Positions 44,001 through 52,613 of a stretch of DNA of 64,000 nt are shown piece by piece (position 1 is the first letter of the stretch; the number at the start of each line of letters is the position of its first letter). The position numbers were made by a program, and so were the translations under genes. The stretch is from Mycetocola lacteus (lineage in GTDB: Bacteria > Actinomycetota > Actinomycetes > Actinomycetales > Microbacteriaceae), in the NCBI RefSeq assembly GCF_003667575.1, contig NZ_RCUY01000016.1, positions 1 to 64,000 on the forward strand, given 5' to 3'. The notes under the pieces were generated by a model that saw only the letters and a list, made by a program, of their open reading frames with translations, was not told the DNA's origin and made no database searches.

Positions 44001-44170
44001 CCGCCCCCGCGGAGGCCACCGCGCCGCCTCGTGAGGCCCCCACCGCAACCGCGCGGTTTGCTCCGTCCTCGGGAAACCGCTACGGTGAGGCCGTTGTCCG
44101 CGAAATTCTCGGCGCGGTTTTCCTGGAGGAACAGGCCTATATTCCGGCCACCCGCTTCGACCGCGGATAA
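41063..44170 (+). CDS. dnaX: DNA polymerase III subunit gamma/tau
   Basis: Clamp-loader ATPase of the replisome, 1035 aa. The AAA+ core (residues 1-370) has Walker A GPRGCGKTT near residue 43, the zinc-binding Cys set CLNCAEGPTDTPCGVCPSC (about 60-80), Walker B FILDEAH near 128 and a GTIRSRTHHYPFRL sensor segment. A second ordered region, RDAWPEVLDHLAAGKRASWM, near 550 is the tau domain found in actinobacteria. The other ~600 residues are Ala/Pro/Thr-rich, with short perfect repeats (VIPPA x3, STVSD x2-3, AAIPPG x3). GTG start, leaderless. It is unusually long: many DnaX proteins are 550-800 aa. recR follows after 57 bases, a common pairing. Confidence 0.95.
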   Translation: MVTALYRRYRPESFAELIGQSQVTDPLMTALRTNRVNHAYLFSGPRGCGKTTSARILARCLNCAEGPTDTPCGVCPSCVELSRDGGGSLDVVEIDAASHGGVEDARDLRERAVFAPARDRFKIFILDEAHMVTANGFNALLKIVEEPPEHVKFIFATTEPDKVIGTIRSRTHHYPFRLIPPAQMLEYVESLCASEKIATEPGVLPLVVRAGGGSARDTLSLLDQLIAGSENDTVSYERAVALLGFTHGALLDEAVDALSQRDSAAAFAAVDRVIQTGQDPRRFVDDLLERLRDLIVVGASGDAAASVLRGVPQEDLDRMAVQAAAFGPAALSRTADIVNDALGEMVGASAPRLHLELLVARVLVPGSDDSERGALARVERLERQIVTGGALLSGASIADVPGVGDPATAGLSGADLARAAGKRPAAQTPAAPAVAQASAVSAPEPRAASVPAAQAVPTSADSAALVPATSTAATSTPATPAPASSAAAATSAWSTANIGQGASSAPANTPASRTDTAPESVAPETAAPAPQTSAANVAPAPRDPNRPLDFAQVRDAWPEVLDHLAAGKRASWMVASTATVRAFENDVLTLSFPSQLDAEGFRQPAPNGEGVSAHVRASILAVLGVTVKFIARIDASPAPTVIPPAVIPPAVIPPASAPAAQDSTVSDSTVSDSTVSASTAPVPPAVESSDAATDGPGRSAGYAAAPTKTNPAPVAEAPIPAPTAPSAPTAPSTSDAPAAESAASAPAAPEMVLPDGLTLGPAATGWAVAAIPGSAPATTPAAPAAAPAAAPRAAAAAPPADPAPVQERPATAAPAAGAMDAEDIPFPDDNDAPPADDEPPFPDPGGGFGGPRGPRGTQPGGGQPGNNQPGGNQPAAWAPAAVIPPAAAIPPGAAIPPGAAIPPGATNRAPAAPGRFAALYSDNAPAEPALGGPNAATTTATPTPATASQGAQAEASAPSIPAVDRPLDEGSDPHPPTPSPAPAEATAPPREAPTATARFAPSSGNRYGEAVVREILGAVFLEEQAYIPATRFDRG

Positions 44171-44227
44171 CATCCGGTACCACACCGGAAAACGGCACGG
44201 CTTGCCCGTGCGGAGATAAGGAACCAC

Positions 44228-44824
44228 ATGTACGAGGGAATTGTTCAGGAACTGATCGATGAGTTCGGTCGCCTGCCCGGAATCGGTCCCAAGTCTGCCC
44301 AGCGCATCGCGTTCCACATCCTGCAGACCGAGAGTGTCGACGTGGCTCGACTGTCCGAAATCCTCGGTCAGATCCGCACCCGCGTGCACTTCTGCGAAAT
44401 CTGTGGCAACGTCGCCGAGCAGGAAACCTGCTCGATCTGCCGCGATCCGCGCCGTAACCAAACCCTGATCTGTGTGGTGGAGGAAGCCAAGGACGTGGTG
44501 GCCATCGAGCGCACCCGTGAGTTCCGTGGTCTCTACCATGTGCTCGGCGGCGCGATCAGCCCCATCGACGGTATCGGCCCGGATGATCTCCGGATTCGGC
44601 AGCTCATGCAGCGCCTGGCCGATGGAACCGTCACCGAGGTGATCCTCGCCACCGACCCGAACCTTGAGGGGGAGGCTACCGCCACCTACCTCAGCCGTTT
44701 GCTCACCACCCTGGAGGTTAAGGTTACCCGCCTCGCCTCGGGCCTGCCGGTGGGCGGCGACCTCGAATACGCCGATGAGATAACCCTCGGTCGCGCGTTT
44801 GAGGGTCGCACCGTCATTGGCTAG
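44228..44824 (+). CDS. recR: Recombination mediator RecR
   Basis: Recombination-repair protein loading RecA with RecF/RecO, 198 aa, the usual length. The N-terminal helix-hairpin-helix has [17 protein letters not shown] (about residues 13-29), the zinc finger is [20 protein letters not shown] (about 56-75), and the Toprim domain shows [12 protein letters not shown] and [21 protein letters not shown] site before the ATG. It sits directly downstream of dnaX, the conserved bacterial arrangement. Confidence 0.96.
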   Translation: MYEGIVQELIDEFGRLPGIGPKSAQRIAFHILQTESVDVARLSEILGQIRTRVHFCEICGNVAEQETCSICRDPRRNQTLICVVEEAKDVVAIERTREFRGLYHVLGGAISPIDGIGPDDLRIRQLMQRLADGTVTEVILATDPNLEGEATATYLSRLLTTLEVKVTRLASGLPVGGDLEYADEITLGRAFEGRTVIG

Positions 44825-44904
44825 ATCCCGCCGCATGAGTGAGGTGTGCGCCACCACCCCGTGGCGAACCTCGTAATATGCCGGGGTCGTTATTCAAGGC
44901 GATT

Positions 44905-44910
44905 TAGACT
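44905..44910 (+). promoter_or_regulatory. -10 box for lysC
   Basis: TAGACT, the same hexamer as at four other promoters here, about 48 bases before the GTG of lysC; an AGGAG site precedes the start, so this transcript has a short leader. Confidence 0.45.
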
Positions 44911-44957
44911 AAACATCCGGCGGGCCGTATGCCCGCACCATTCCCCAGGAGTATCAC

Positions 44958-46223
44958 GTGAGCCTAATCGTTCAGAAATACGGCGGATCGTCGGTTGCCG
45001 ACGCCGAGAGCATTAAGCGCGTCGCCAAGCGAATTATTGCGACCCGCAAGGCCGGAAACGATGTGGTTGTGGCCGTCTCGGCCATGGGGGACTCGACCGA
45101 TGAGCTGATGGACCTCGCCCACGAGGTCTCCCCGATTCCCGACCAGCGCGAGCTGGACATGCTGCTCTCCAGCGGCGAGCGGATCTCGGTGGCTCTGCTG
45201 GCGATGGCCATCAAGTCGATGGGCTATGACGCCCGTTCTTTCTCCGGTCCCCAGGCGGGAATGCGCACCGACACCCACCACGGATCGGCCCGCATCGTCG
45301 AGGTGGATCCGGTTCGTCTGCGTGCGGCACTGGATGAGGGTGCGATTGTGATCGTGGCCGGATTCCAGGGCCTCTCCCTAGACACCGCCGACATCACGAC
45401 CCTCGGTCGCGGCGGCTCGGACACCACCGCGGTGGCCCTGGCCGCGGCACTGAACGCCGACGTCTGCGAAATCTACACCGACGTGGACGGCGTATTCACC
45501 TCGGACCCCCGCGTGGTTCCGCTCGCGCGTAAGATCGACAAGATTACCGCCGAAGAAATGCTGGAGCTCGCGGCCAACGGTGCCAAGGTGCTCTACATTC
45601 GCGCGGTGGAGTTTGCGCGTCGTCACGGCGTCACCCTGCATGTTCGTTCATCATTCAGCAACAACGAGGGAACCCTCGTATACAACCCGAAGGAGGGTGA
45701 CGAGATGGAACAGCCCATCGTCACCGGTGTCGCCACCGACCTGAGCGAGGCCAAGATTACCGTTGTGGGTGTCCCCGATGTCCCCGGTAAGGCCGCTCAG
45801 ATTTTCAGCCTGATCGCCAAGACCGAGGCCAACGTGGACATGATCGTGCAGAACGTGTCGGCGGCGTCGACCGGTCTGACCGACATTTCCTTCACCCTGC
45901 CCAAGTCGGAGGCCCAGCTGGTCCTCACCGCGCTGCGTAACGAGCAGGAGACCATCGGTTTCGTCTCGGTCCAGCACGATGACCAGATCGGCAAGCTCGC
46001 CCTGGTGGGTGCGGGGATGAAGGCTAACACCGGTGTCTCGGCCAAGCTGTTCCAGTCGCTGTCCGACGCGGGAATCAACATCGAGATGATCTCGACCAGT
46101 GAGATCCGCATCTCCGTGGTGACCCGCGCCGACTCGGTCAACGAGGCCGCTCGCGTGGTGCACTCGGTCTTCGGCCTGGACAACGACATCGAGGCCACCG
46201 TCTACGCCGGTACCGGTCGCTAG
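44958..46223 (+). CDS. lysC: Aspartate kinase
   Basis: First enzyme of the aspartate pathway (lysine, threonine, methionine, diaminopimelate), 421 aa, monofunctional. The kinase domain has [14 protein letters not shown] at the N-terminus and [18 protein letters not shown] near residue 155; two ACT domains fill residues about 265-421 and bind the feedback inhibitors ([15 protein letters not shown] onward). An internal ATG at 45705 with a strong AAGGAGG site would produce the ACT-only beta subunit (172 aa), as established for corynebacterial LysC. GTG start with AGGAG. asd follows in the same direction as a separate transcript. Confidence 0.95.
   Translation: MSLIVQKYGGSSVADAESIKRVAKRIIATRKAGNDVVVAVSAMGDSTDELMDLAHEVSPIPDQRELDMLLSSGERISVALLAMAIKSMGYDARSFSGPQAGMRTDTHHGSARIVEVDPVRLRAALDEGAIVIVAGFQGLSLDTADITTLGRGGSDTTAVALAAALNADVCEIYTDVDGVFTSDPRVVPLARKIDKITAEEMLELAANGAKVLYIRAVEFARRHGVTLHVRSSFSNNEGTLVYNPKEGDEMEQPIVTGVATDLSEAKITVVGVPDVPGKAAQIFSLIAKTEANVDMIVQNVSAASTGLTDISFTLPKSEAQLVLTALRNEQETIGFVSVQHDDQIGKLALVGAGMKANTGVSAKLFQSLSDAGINIEMISTSEIRISVVTRADSVNEAARVVHSVFGLDNDIEATVYAGTGR
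45690..45707 (+). promoter_or_regulatory. Internal ribosome-binding site and start for LysC beta subunit
   Basis: AAGGAGG followed by eight bases and ATG ([10 protein letters not shown]), in frame within lysC. It predicts a separate 172-aa regulatory subunit. Confidence 0.6.
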
Positions 46224-46244
46224 GTTTCCCACCACGCCTGATGT

Positions 46245-46277
46245 GGTGCGCCGGTCGATGCTGTCGACCGGCGCACC
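46245..46277 (+). terminator. Hairpin after lysC
   Basis: A perfect 14-bp stem (GGTGCGCCGGTCGA / TCGACCGGCGCACC) with a 5-base loop, 22 bases after the lysC stop. It separates lysC from asd, which has its own TAGACT box. Confidence 0.65.
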
Positions 46278-46382
46278 GCTGTATCTGTCACCATCGGATG
46301 CCGCCTCGACGGGATGGCCATCCGCACACCACCGCCGGGTGAGAATCCGCCCAGCGTAAAATTTCGCAGCGTTATCGCTCGC

Positions 46383-46388
46383 TAGACT
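46383..46388 (+). promoter_or_regulatory. -10 box for asd
   Basis: TAGACT 26 bases before the asd ATG, leaving a ~20-base leader with an AAAGGAG site. Confidence 0.5.
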
Positions 46389-46390
46389 GA

Positions 46391-47470
<1,080 letters not shown>

Positions 47471-47481
47471 CGATTGTCATG

Positions 47482-47519
47482 AACGACCGGCGGCGGGGAT
47501 TTCCCCGCCGCCGGTCGTT
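47482..47519 (+). terminator. Terminator after asd
   Basis: A perfect 18-bp stem (arms 47482-47499 and 47502-47519) with a 2-base loop, 11 bases after the asd stop. Its right arm abuts the -10 box of the next gene. Confidence 0.75.
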
Positions 47520-47520
47520 G

Positions 47521-47526
47521 TATTCT
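47521..47526 (+). promoter_or_regulatory. -10 box for leaderless histidine kinase gene
   Basis: TATTCT followed by six bases and the ATG at 47533. Confidence 0.5.
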
Positions 47527-47532
47527 CGGAGA

Positions 47533-49257
47533 ATGCGCGCACCGAAAATTCCCCAGCCCTTCGCGGCAGATCCGCGCTCGGTCCGGGCCGGTGCACGCCC
47601 GGGAACGAGCCCGCTCACGCCATCATCGCTGCCCGAACATAACGGCCCGCTGACCGCGAGTAGCCGCGAGCGTGAGGTATTCCTGGCCCAGCTGCTGCTG
47701 GCCGTGGTGGTGCTGATCATCGTGACCGCCTCGCTGCTCCTGGATCCCGAGGTGCTGCGCTCCCCGGTGATTCTGACCGGGGTGGGCCTAATCTTTTTGG
47801 CCACCATGATGGCGGCGATCGGTCGCTGGTCGAGCTGGCCGCGCTGGCTGATCATGGTCCTGCCAATCGTGGACATTGTGGCGATCGTGCTGATCCGCAA
47901 TGGTGATGTGGCCCTGGGGGCGGGTCTGCTGCTGGTGTTCCCGGTGACCTGGCTGGCCGGCTATTTCGGGCGCACGGGCGCGATTGTCGGTCCAGCCTTC
48001 GCCTCGCTCCTACTCTGGGTGATCGCGCCCGAGGGACCGATGGGTCTCCACGATCTGCCCCGCATCCTCCTGCTGCCGATCACCCTGATCTTTATTTCCA
48101 CCGCGACCTATCAAAACACCCGTCGCAACGCCGCCCAGCGCGCCCTGCTCACCCGTCAGTCGGCCATGATGACCCGCTCCTATGACGATGCTCGGATTCA
48201 GCAGGGCACGCTGGATACGGTTCTGAACGCGGTGCCGTTTGCCGTGGTCGCCTATGATGCCGAGGGAAACCGCGGACACCGCAATGATGCGTTTCGGGTT
48301 CTCAAGCTGCGCTATGGCAGCCACAGTACCGCCCACGCCGAGGGACGGCTGTTTGGTGCCGACCGGCGCACGGTCCCCGATGCGACCGATCTGCCGCTTG
48401 AGCGGCTGCACCGCGGCGAGGAATTCTCGGACCTCATCCTGTGGCTCACCTCGCCGCTGGCCCCGAGCATCGCCCTGGCGGTATCGGGCCGTCAGCTGCC
48501 CGAGGGCGGCTCGGTTCTGGTTCAGCGCGATATCACTTCCGAACTCCAGGCGCTGCGCTCCCGGGACGACCTGATCGCCTCGGTCTCGCACGAGCTGCGC
48601 ACCCCGCTGACCTCGGTGATCGGCTACCTGGACCTGGTGCTCGATGATGACGGTCTGGATGAGGGTACCCGCAAGCAGATCGAGATCATCCTCGGCAACT
48701 CCGAACGGATGCTGGCGATTGTCTCGGACCTGTTGCAGGCGGCGCGAGACTCCGATCAGGCGTTTGTGTTGACCCGTGGACACTGTGATCTGCGCGAGAT
48801 CGTCGGGGAGGCCATCGCCTCGGCCGAGCCCGCGGCGATGGACCGTAACGTGAGCCTGAGCATCAGCGCCCCCGACACGGTCCCGCTGAACGCCGACGGC
48901 TTCCGCCTGCGCCAGGTGGTGGACAACCTGGTGAGCAACGCCCTCAAGTACAACCGCGATGGGGGCACGGTCACCGCCCGCATCGACACCGATGAGAGCG
49001 GCGTCCGGCTGAGCATTGCCGACACCGGCCTGGGGATGTCCGACCAGGACCGCGCCCGGGCGTTCCAACGCTTCTACCGCGCCGACGATATGCGCATCTC
49101 CACGATTCACGGGACCGGGCTGGGCCTGGCCATCTGCCGCGACATCATCGACCAGCACGGCGGCTCGATCGAGGTGGCCAGCGAGCTGGGTATCGGCACC
49201 ATCGTCACCGTCACCCTTCCCCAGCACAGCGAACGGATCCCCGAAAATGAACTTTGA
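47533..49257 (+). CDS. Membrane sensor histidine kinase
   Basis: A 574-aa sensor kinase. Residues 45-190 hold five or six membrane helices (VVVLIIVTASLLLD to ILLLPITLIFIST); 220-330 is a PAS-like region (LDTVLNAVPFAVVAYDAEGN); the phosphoacceptor His is in SVSHELRTPLTSVIGYL (residue about 353); the ATPase domain has N-box NLVSNALKYN, ADTGLGM and GTGLGLAI. The ATG at 47533 is leaderless; the frame upstream (from 47479) reads through the asd terminator. No response regulator is adjacent, so the partner is elsewhere. The gene overlaps the next by 11 bases, coupling it to a degenerate GGDEF protein. Confidence 0.9.
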   Translation: MRAPKIPQPFAADPRSVRAGARPGTSPLTPSSLPEHNGPLTASSREREVFLAQLLLAVVVLIIVTASLLLDPEVLRSPVILTGVGLIFLATMMAAIGRWSSWPRWLIMVLPIVDIVAIVLIRNGDVALGAGLLLVFPVTWLAGYFGRTGAIVGPAFASLLLWVIAPEGPMGLHDLPRILLLPITLIFISTATYQNTRRNAAQRALLTRQSAMMTRSYDDARIQQGTLDTVLNAVPFAVVAYDAEGNRGHRNDAFRVLKLRYGSHSTAHAEGRLFGADRRTVPDATDLPLERLHRGEEFSDLILWLTSPLAPSIALAVSGRQLPEGGSVLVQRDITSELQALRSRDDLIASVSHELRTPLTSVIGYLDLVLDDDGLDEGTRKQIEIILGNSERMLAIVSDLLQAARDSDQAFVLTRGHCDLREIVGEAIASAEPAAMDRNVSLSISAPDTVPLNADGFRLRQVVDNLVSNALKYNRDGGTVTARIDTDESGVRLSIADTGLGMSDQDRARAFQRFYRADDMRISTIHGTGLGLAICRDIIDQHGGSIEVASELGIGTIVTVTLPQHSERIPENEL

Positions 49258-50458
49258 TGCGGCGACCCTGCAGCTGGTCAACGGCCTGATGGCCATCATC
49301 TGTGCGGTGCCGTTTGTGCTGCACACCGTGTTCCGGGGGCATGATCGCGCGGGCCTGTACTGGTCGCTGGGTTTCATGTCCGGGCTGGTGAGCGCCGGCT
49401 GCTATGCCGTCTCGGCGACGCTGAACGACGGCTGGGTCATTCTGGCCGTGGCCAACGGCGCGTTTGCGCTGACCCTGGGTGCGGTGTGGAGTGGGACCCG
49501 ACTCTTCAACGGGCGGCGGTCGCTGATCCAGATACCAATTCTTGCTGGACTGGTCTGTGCGGCGCTGGTCCCGGTGTTCTGGGCGGAGTATGGAACGTGG
49601 GCGGGTGCCGCCGGCTACATGGTCACCGTGGGCATCTTTGCCGGGCTGATTGGCTGGGAGGCACTGCGTCCGCCGCTGCGCCGCAACGTGTATGCGCGGG
49701 TGTTTGCCACGGCGATGATCCTGGGCGGGCTGTACCAGCTGGACCGCGCGCTTGAGCTGACGGCGACCGGCGTCAAAACCATCGAGGCGAGTCCGCTCTA
49801 CGGAAGTGCCACGGCCACGCTGGTGGTGACCGTGCTGCTGGTGATCTCCTCGATCTGTCTGACCGCGATCCGCGCCGAACGCGATACCCAGCACCGGCTG
49901 GCACCCACCCCGGGCGGCGGTGCTGTGAACTTCTCGATGGACGTGCTCTCGGCACCGGCCTTCGCCGCCGGGGCCAAGGATCGGATGGTGCGCTCCCGGC
50001 AGCACGGGATCCGGGTGGCGCTGCTCCAGCCGAGAATCGACGGGCTCTCCGACTTCCAGGTGGCCTATGGTGCCTCGGCTGCACAGGAGGCGATTCTGCG
50101 GTTTGTGGGGGTCCTGCGTGGCAGCGTGCCACCCACCGCGATCATCGGTCACCTCGGTGAGGGGCACTTCGCCGTCCTGGCGATGATGGACGAGGTGACC
50201 TCGGGGCGCGATGTGGCCCGCGGCATCCTTACGACCCTCGCCGAAACCCCGCTGGCCCCCGAGCGTGGCCTGCGGATGAGCGCGAGTGTGGGTGTGGCCG
50301 AACAGTCTGAGCCCGGGGTCGAATGGGACATTCTGTGGGGCGCGGTGAACGAGCGCCTCGCCGCGGCGCGTGCCGACGCGGGAAACGTGATCGCCGAGGT
50401 GCGGGTTGCCCGGGACGGTTCGCGGGTTGATGCGTTGGGGCATAAGCTAGCCTCATGA
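49247..50458 (+). CDS. Membrane protein with degenerate GGDEF-like domain
   Basis: A 403-aa protein. The first ~210 residues form six or seven membrane helices (NGLMAIICAVPFVLHTVF onward). The C-terminal ~150 residues follow the diguanylate cyclase outline (LQPRIDGLSDFQVAYGASAA, then FVGVLRGS, then IIGHLGEGHFAVLA), but the GGDEF signature reads LGEGHF, so catalysis is unlikely. It could act as a receptor or scaffold. The ATG overlaps the kinase gene by 11 bases and its stop overlaps the mqo ATG (ATGA), which puts it in a signalling operon with the kinase. Its coupling to mqo may be incidental, since mqo also has its own -10 box. Confidence 0.75.
   Translation: MNFDAATLQLVNGLMAIICAVPFVLHTVFRGHDRAGLYWSLGFMSGLVSAGCYAVSATLNDGWVILAVANGAFALTLGAVWSGTRLFNGRRSLIQIPILAGLVCAALVPVFWAEYGTWAGAAGYMVTVGIFAGLIGWEALRPPLRRNVYARVFATAMILGGLYQLDRALELTATGVKTIEASPLYGSATATLVVTVLLVISSICLTAIRAERDTQHRLAPTPGGGAVNFSMDVLSAPAFAAGAKDRMVRSRQHGIRVALLQPRIDGLSDFQVAYGASAAQEAILRFVGVLRGSVPPTAIIGHLGEGHFAVLAMMDEVTSGRDVARGILTTLAETPLAPERGLRMSASVGVAEQSEPGVEWDILWGAVNERLAAARADAGNVIAEVRVARDGSRVDALGHKLAS
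50443..50448 (+). promoter_or_regulatory. -10 box for leaderless mqo
   Basis: TAAGCT followed by six bases and the ATG at 50455, inside the end of the upstream coding sequence. Confidence 0.45.
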
Positions 50459-51933
50459 CGACTTCACAGCCGGTCGACGTGGCTCTTATCGGCGGCGGTA
50501 TCATGAGCGCAACGTTGGCTACTCTTATTTCCCGGTTGCAGCCGGACTGGTCAATCGAAATCTATGAGCGTCTGGGCGATGTCGCCCAGGAGAGCTCCAA
50601 CCCGTGGAACAACGCGGGCACCGGCCACGCGGCCATGTGTGAGTTGAACTACATGCCCGAGGCCCCGGATGGCACCGTCAATCCGGCCAAGGCACTGCAG
50701 ATCAACGAGCAGTTCCAGGTGTCCCGACAGTTCTGGGCACACCTGGTGCGTGAGGGGGTGCTGCACGACCCGAACACGTTCATCAACACCGCCCCGCACA
50801 TGACCTTTGTGCACGGCGAGAAGGACGTGGAGTACCTGCGTAAGCGCTTCGAGGCGCTGCGCAACGAGCCGCTGTTCCAGACCATGGAGTACTCCACCGA
50901 CACGCGCGTCATCAACCAGTGGGCACCGCTGCTGATGACAAAGCGTCTGGCCGGCGATACATATGCGGCCACCCGGATGAGTGCCGGAACCGATGTGGAC
51001 TTCGGTGCGCTGACCCATGAACTGATGGACGCCGCGGTGGCCTCGGGTGCCAAGCTGCGCCTCAACCACGAGGTGCGCGGGCTGAAGAAGCTGGCCGATG
51101 GGACCTGGCGCATCCGCTCGCGTGATCTGGTGGGGCGCACCCCGCGTGAGATCAACGCCAAGTTTGTGTTTGTGGGTGCCGGTGGATGGGCGCTCAAGCT
51201 GCTGCAGAAGTCGGGCATCCCCGAGATCAAGGGCTACGGGGTCTTCCCGATTTCCGGGGCGTTCCTGCGTACCGACAACCCCGAGATCGTCGCCCAGCAC
51301 TCGGCCAAGGTGTACAGCCAGGCCGCGGTGGGTGCCCCGCCGATGTCGGTGCCGCACCTGGACGCTCGCGTGGTGGACGGCCAGTCCAGCCTGCTGTTTG
51401 GGCCCTACGCCGGGTTCAGCCCCAAGTTCCTGAAAAACGGAAACCTGGTGGACCTGATCACCCAGCTGCGTCCGGGCAATATCATCCCGATGCTCGCGGT
51501 TGCCAAGGACAACCCCTCGCTGATCTCGTACCTGCTTAAGGAGCTGACGGCCTCGCGGGCCAAGAAGCTCGCCGCGCTGCGCGAGTTTATGCCCACCGCC
51601 GAGGCCAAGGACTGGCACCTGATCGTGGCCGGTCAGCGTGCCCAGGTCATCAAGAAGGATCCGAAAAAGGGTGGCATCCTGCAGTTCGGCACCGAGCTGA
51701 TCGCCGCTGGAGACGGGTCGATCGCGGGTCTGCTGGGCGCCTCCCCGGGTGCCTCCACCGCCGTGCCGATCATGATCGACCTGCTCAAGCGATGCTTCCC
51801 GAACGAGTACTCGGGCTGGGAACGTGAACTGACCCGGATGATCCCGACCCTCGGCACCAACCTCAACGACGATCCCGATCGCGCCCGCGCGGTGCTGGCG
51901 GAGACCGCCGAGGTTCTGCAGATCGAGCTCTAG
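50455..51933 (+). CDS. mqo: Malate:quinone oxidoreductase
   Basis: Membrane-associated FAD enzyme oxidising malate to oxaloacetate with electron transfer to quinone, 492 aa. N-terminal VDVALIGGGIMSATLATLIS binds FAD; ERLGDVAQESSNPWNNAGTGHAA is a strong family signature; GQRAQVIKKDPKKGG and the C-terminal GDGSIAGLLGASPGASTA region are typical. The ATG overlaps the preceding stop and is also six bases from a TAAGCT box, so it may be transcribed alone. A GC-rich hairpin follows. Confidence 0.95.
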   Translation: MTTSQPVDVALIGGGIMSATLATLISRLQPDWSIEIYERLGDVAQESSNPWNNAGTGHAAMCELNYMPEAPDGTVNPAKALQINEQFQVSRQFWAHLVREGVLHDPNTFINTAPHMTFVHGEKDVEYLRKRFEALRNEPLFQTMEYSTDTRVINQWAPLLMTKRLAGDTYAATRMSAGTDVDFGALTHELMDAAVASGAKLRLNHEVRGLKKLADGTWRIRSRDLVGRTPREINAKFVFVGAGGWALKLLQKSGIPEIKGYGVFPISGAFLRTDNPEIVAQHSAKVYSQAAVGAPPMSVPHLDARVVDGQSSLLFGPYAGFSPKFLKNGNLVDLITQLRPGNIIPMLAVAKDNPSLISYLLKELTASRAKKLAALREFMPTAEAKDWHLIVAGQRAQVIKKDPKKGGILQFGTELIAAGDGSIAGLLGASPGASTAVPIMIDLLKRCFPNEYSGWERELTRMIPTLGTNLNDDPDRARAVLAETAEVLQIEL

Positions 51934-51947
51934 GCGTCCCTGCTGTG

Positions 51948-51980
51948 AGCGAGCCGGGGCAGCGGATGCCCCGGCTCGCT
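51948..51980 (+). terminator. Hairpin after mqo
   Basis: A 13-bp stem (AGCGAGCCGGGGC / GCCCCGGCTCGCT) with a 7-base loop, 15 bases after the stop. The right arm runs straight into the TAGACT box of tdk; no T-tract. Confidence 0.6.
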
Positions 51981-51986
51981 TAGACT
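51981..51986 (+). promoter_or_regulatory. -10 box for leaderless tdk
   Basis: TAGACT followed by six bases and the ATG at 51993. Confidence 0.55.
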
Positions 51987-51992
51987 GGTCCA

Positions 51993-52613
51993 ATGGCGAA
52001 ACTGTATTTCCGCTACGGGGCGATGAACTCGGGCAAGAGCACCGCCCTGCTGCAGGCCGCGTTTAACTATGAGGAGCGCGGACACCGCGTGCTGCTGGCT
52101 AAGCCCGGCATCGATACCAAGGCCGATGGCGCTATTAGCAGCCGCCTGGGGGTGAGCCGTGAGGCTGATTTCCTAATCGGCTCCGGGGCTGACGTACACG
52201 AGCTGTTTGCTTTGGCCCGTGGGAGTGAGCCGGTGCATGCCCTGCTGGTGGATGAGGCACAGTTCCTGGAGACCGCGCAGATCGATGCACTACTGGAGAT
52301 CGCGCTGCTTGAGGATGTCCCGGTGCTTGCCTACGGCATTCGCACCGACTTCCAGACCGTGGCGTTCCCCGGGTCACGACGCCTGCTGGAGATCGCCCAC
52401 AGCATCGAGGAACTCAAGACCATCTGCCGCTGCGGGCGCAAGGCCCTCTTCAACGCGCGGATCGAGAATGGTCGCTTCGTCTTTTCCGGAGAACAGGTGG
52501 TGATCGACGGCACCGAGGCCGGCTACGAATCCCTCTGCGGAAACTGCTATCTCACCGAGTGCGGCGGCAAGATGCCCCACCACGCCGTGCGCGAAACCGA
52601 GTCGGCCCGATGA
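51993..52613 (+). CDS. tdk: Thymidine kinase
   Basis: Type II thymidine kinase for dTMP salvage, 206 aa. P-loop GAMNSGKSTALLQ near residue 8, the DEAQFL motif with catalytic Glu near 88, and the lasso/zinc region with ICRCGRKALFNARI and CGNCYLTECGG (four Cys). Leaderless after TAGACT. Its stop overlaps the ATG of the UDP-glucose dehydrogenase gene (ATGA), an unusual pairing that implies one transcript. Confidence 0.94.
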   Translation: MAKLYFRYGAMNSGKSTALLQAAFNYEERGHRVLLAKPGIDTKADGAISSRLGVSREADFLIGSGADVHELFALARGSEPVHALLVDEAQFLETAQIDALLEIALLEDVPVLAYGIRTDFQTVAFPGSRRLLEIAHSIEELKTICRCGRKALFNARIENGRFVFSGEQVVIDGTEAGYESLCGNCYLTECGGKMPHHAVRETESAR

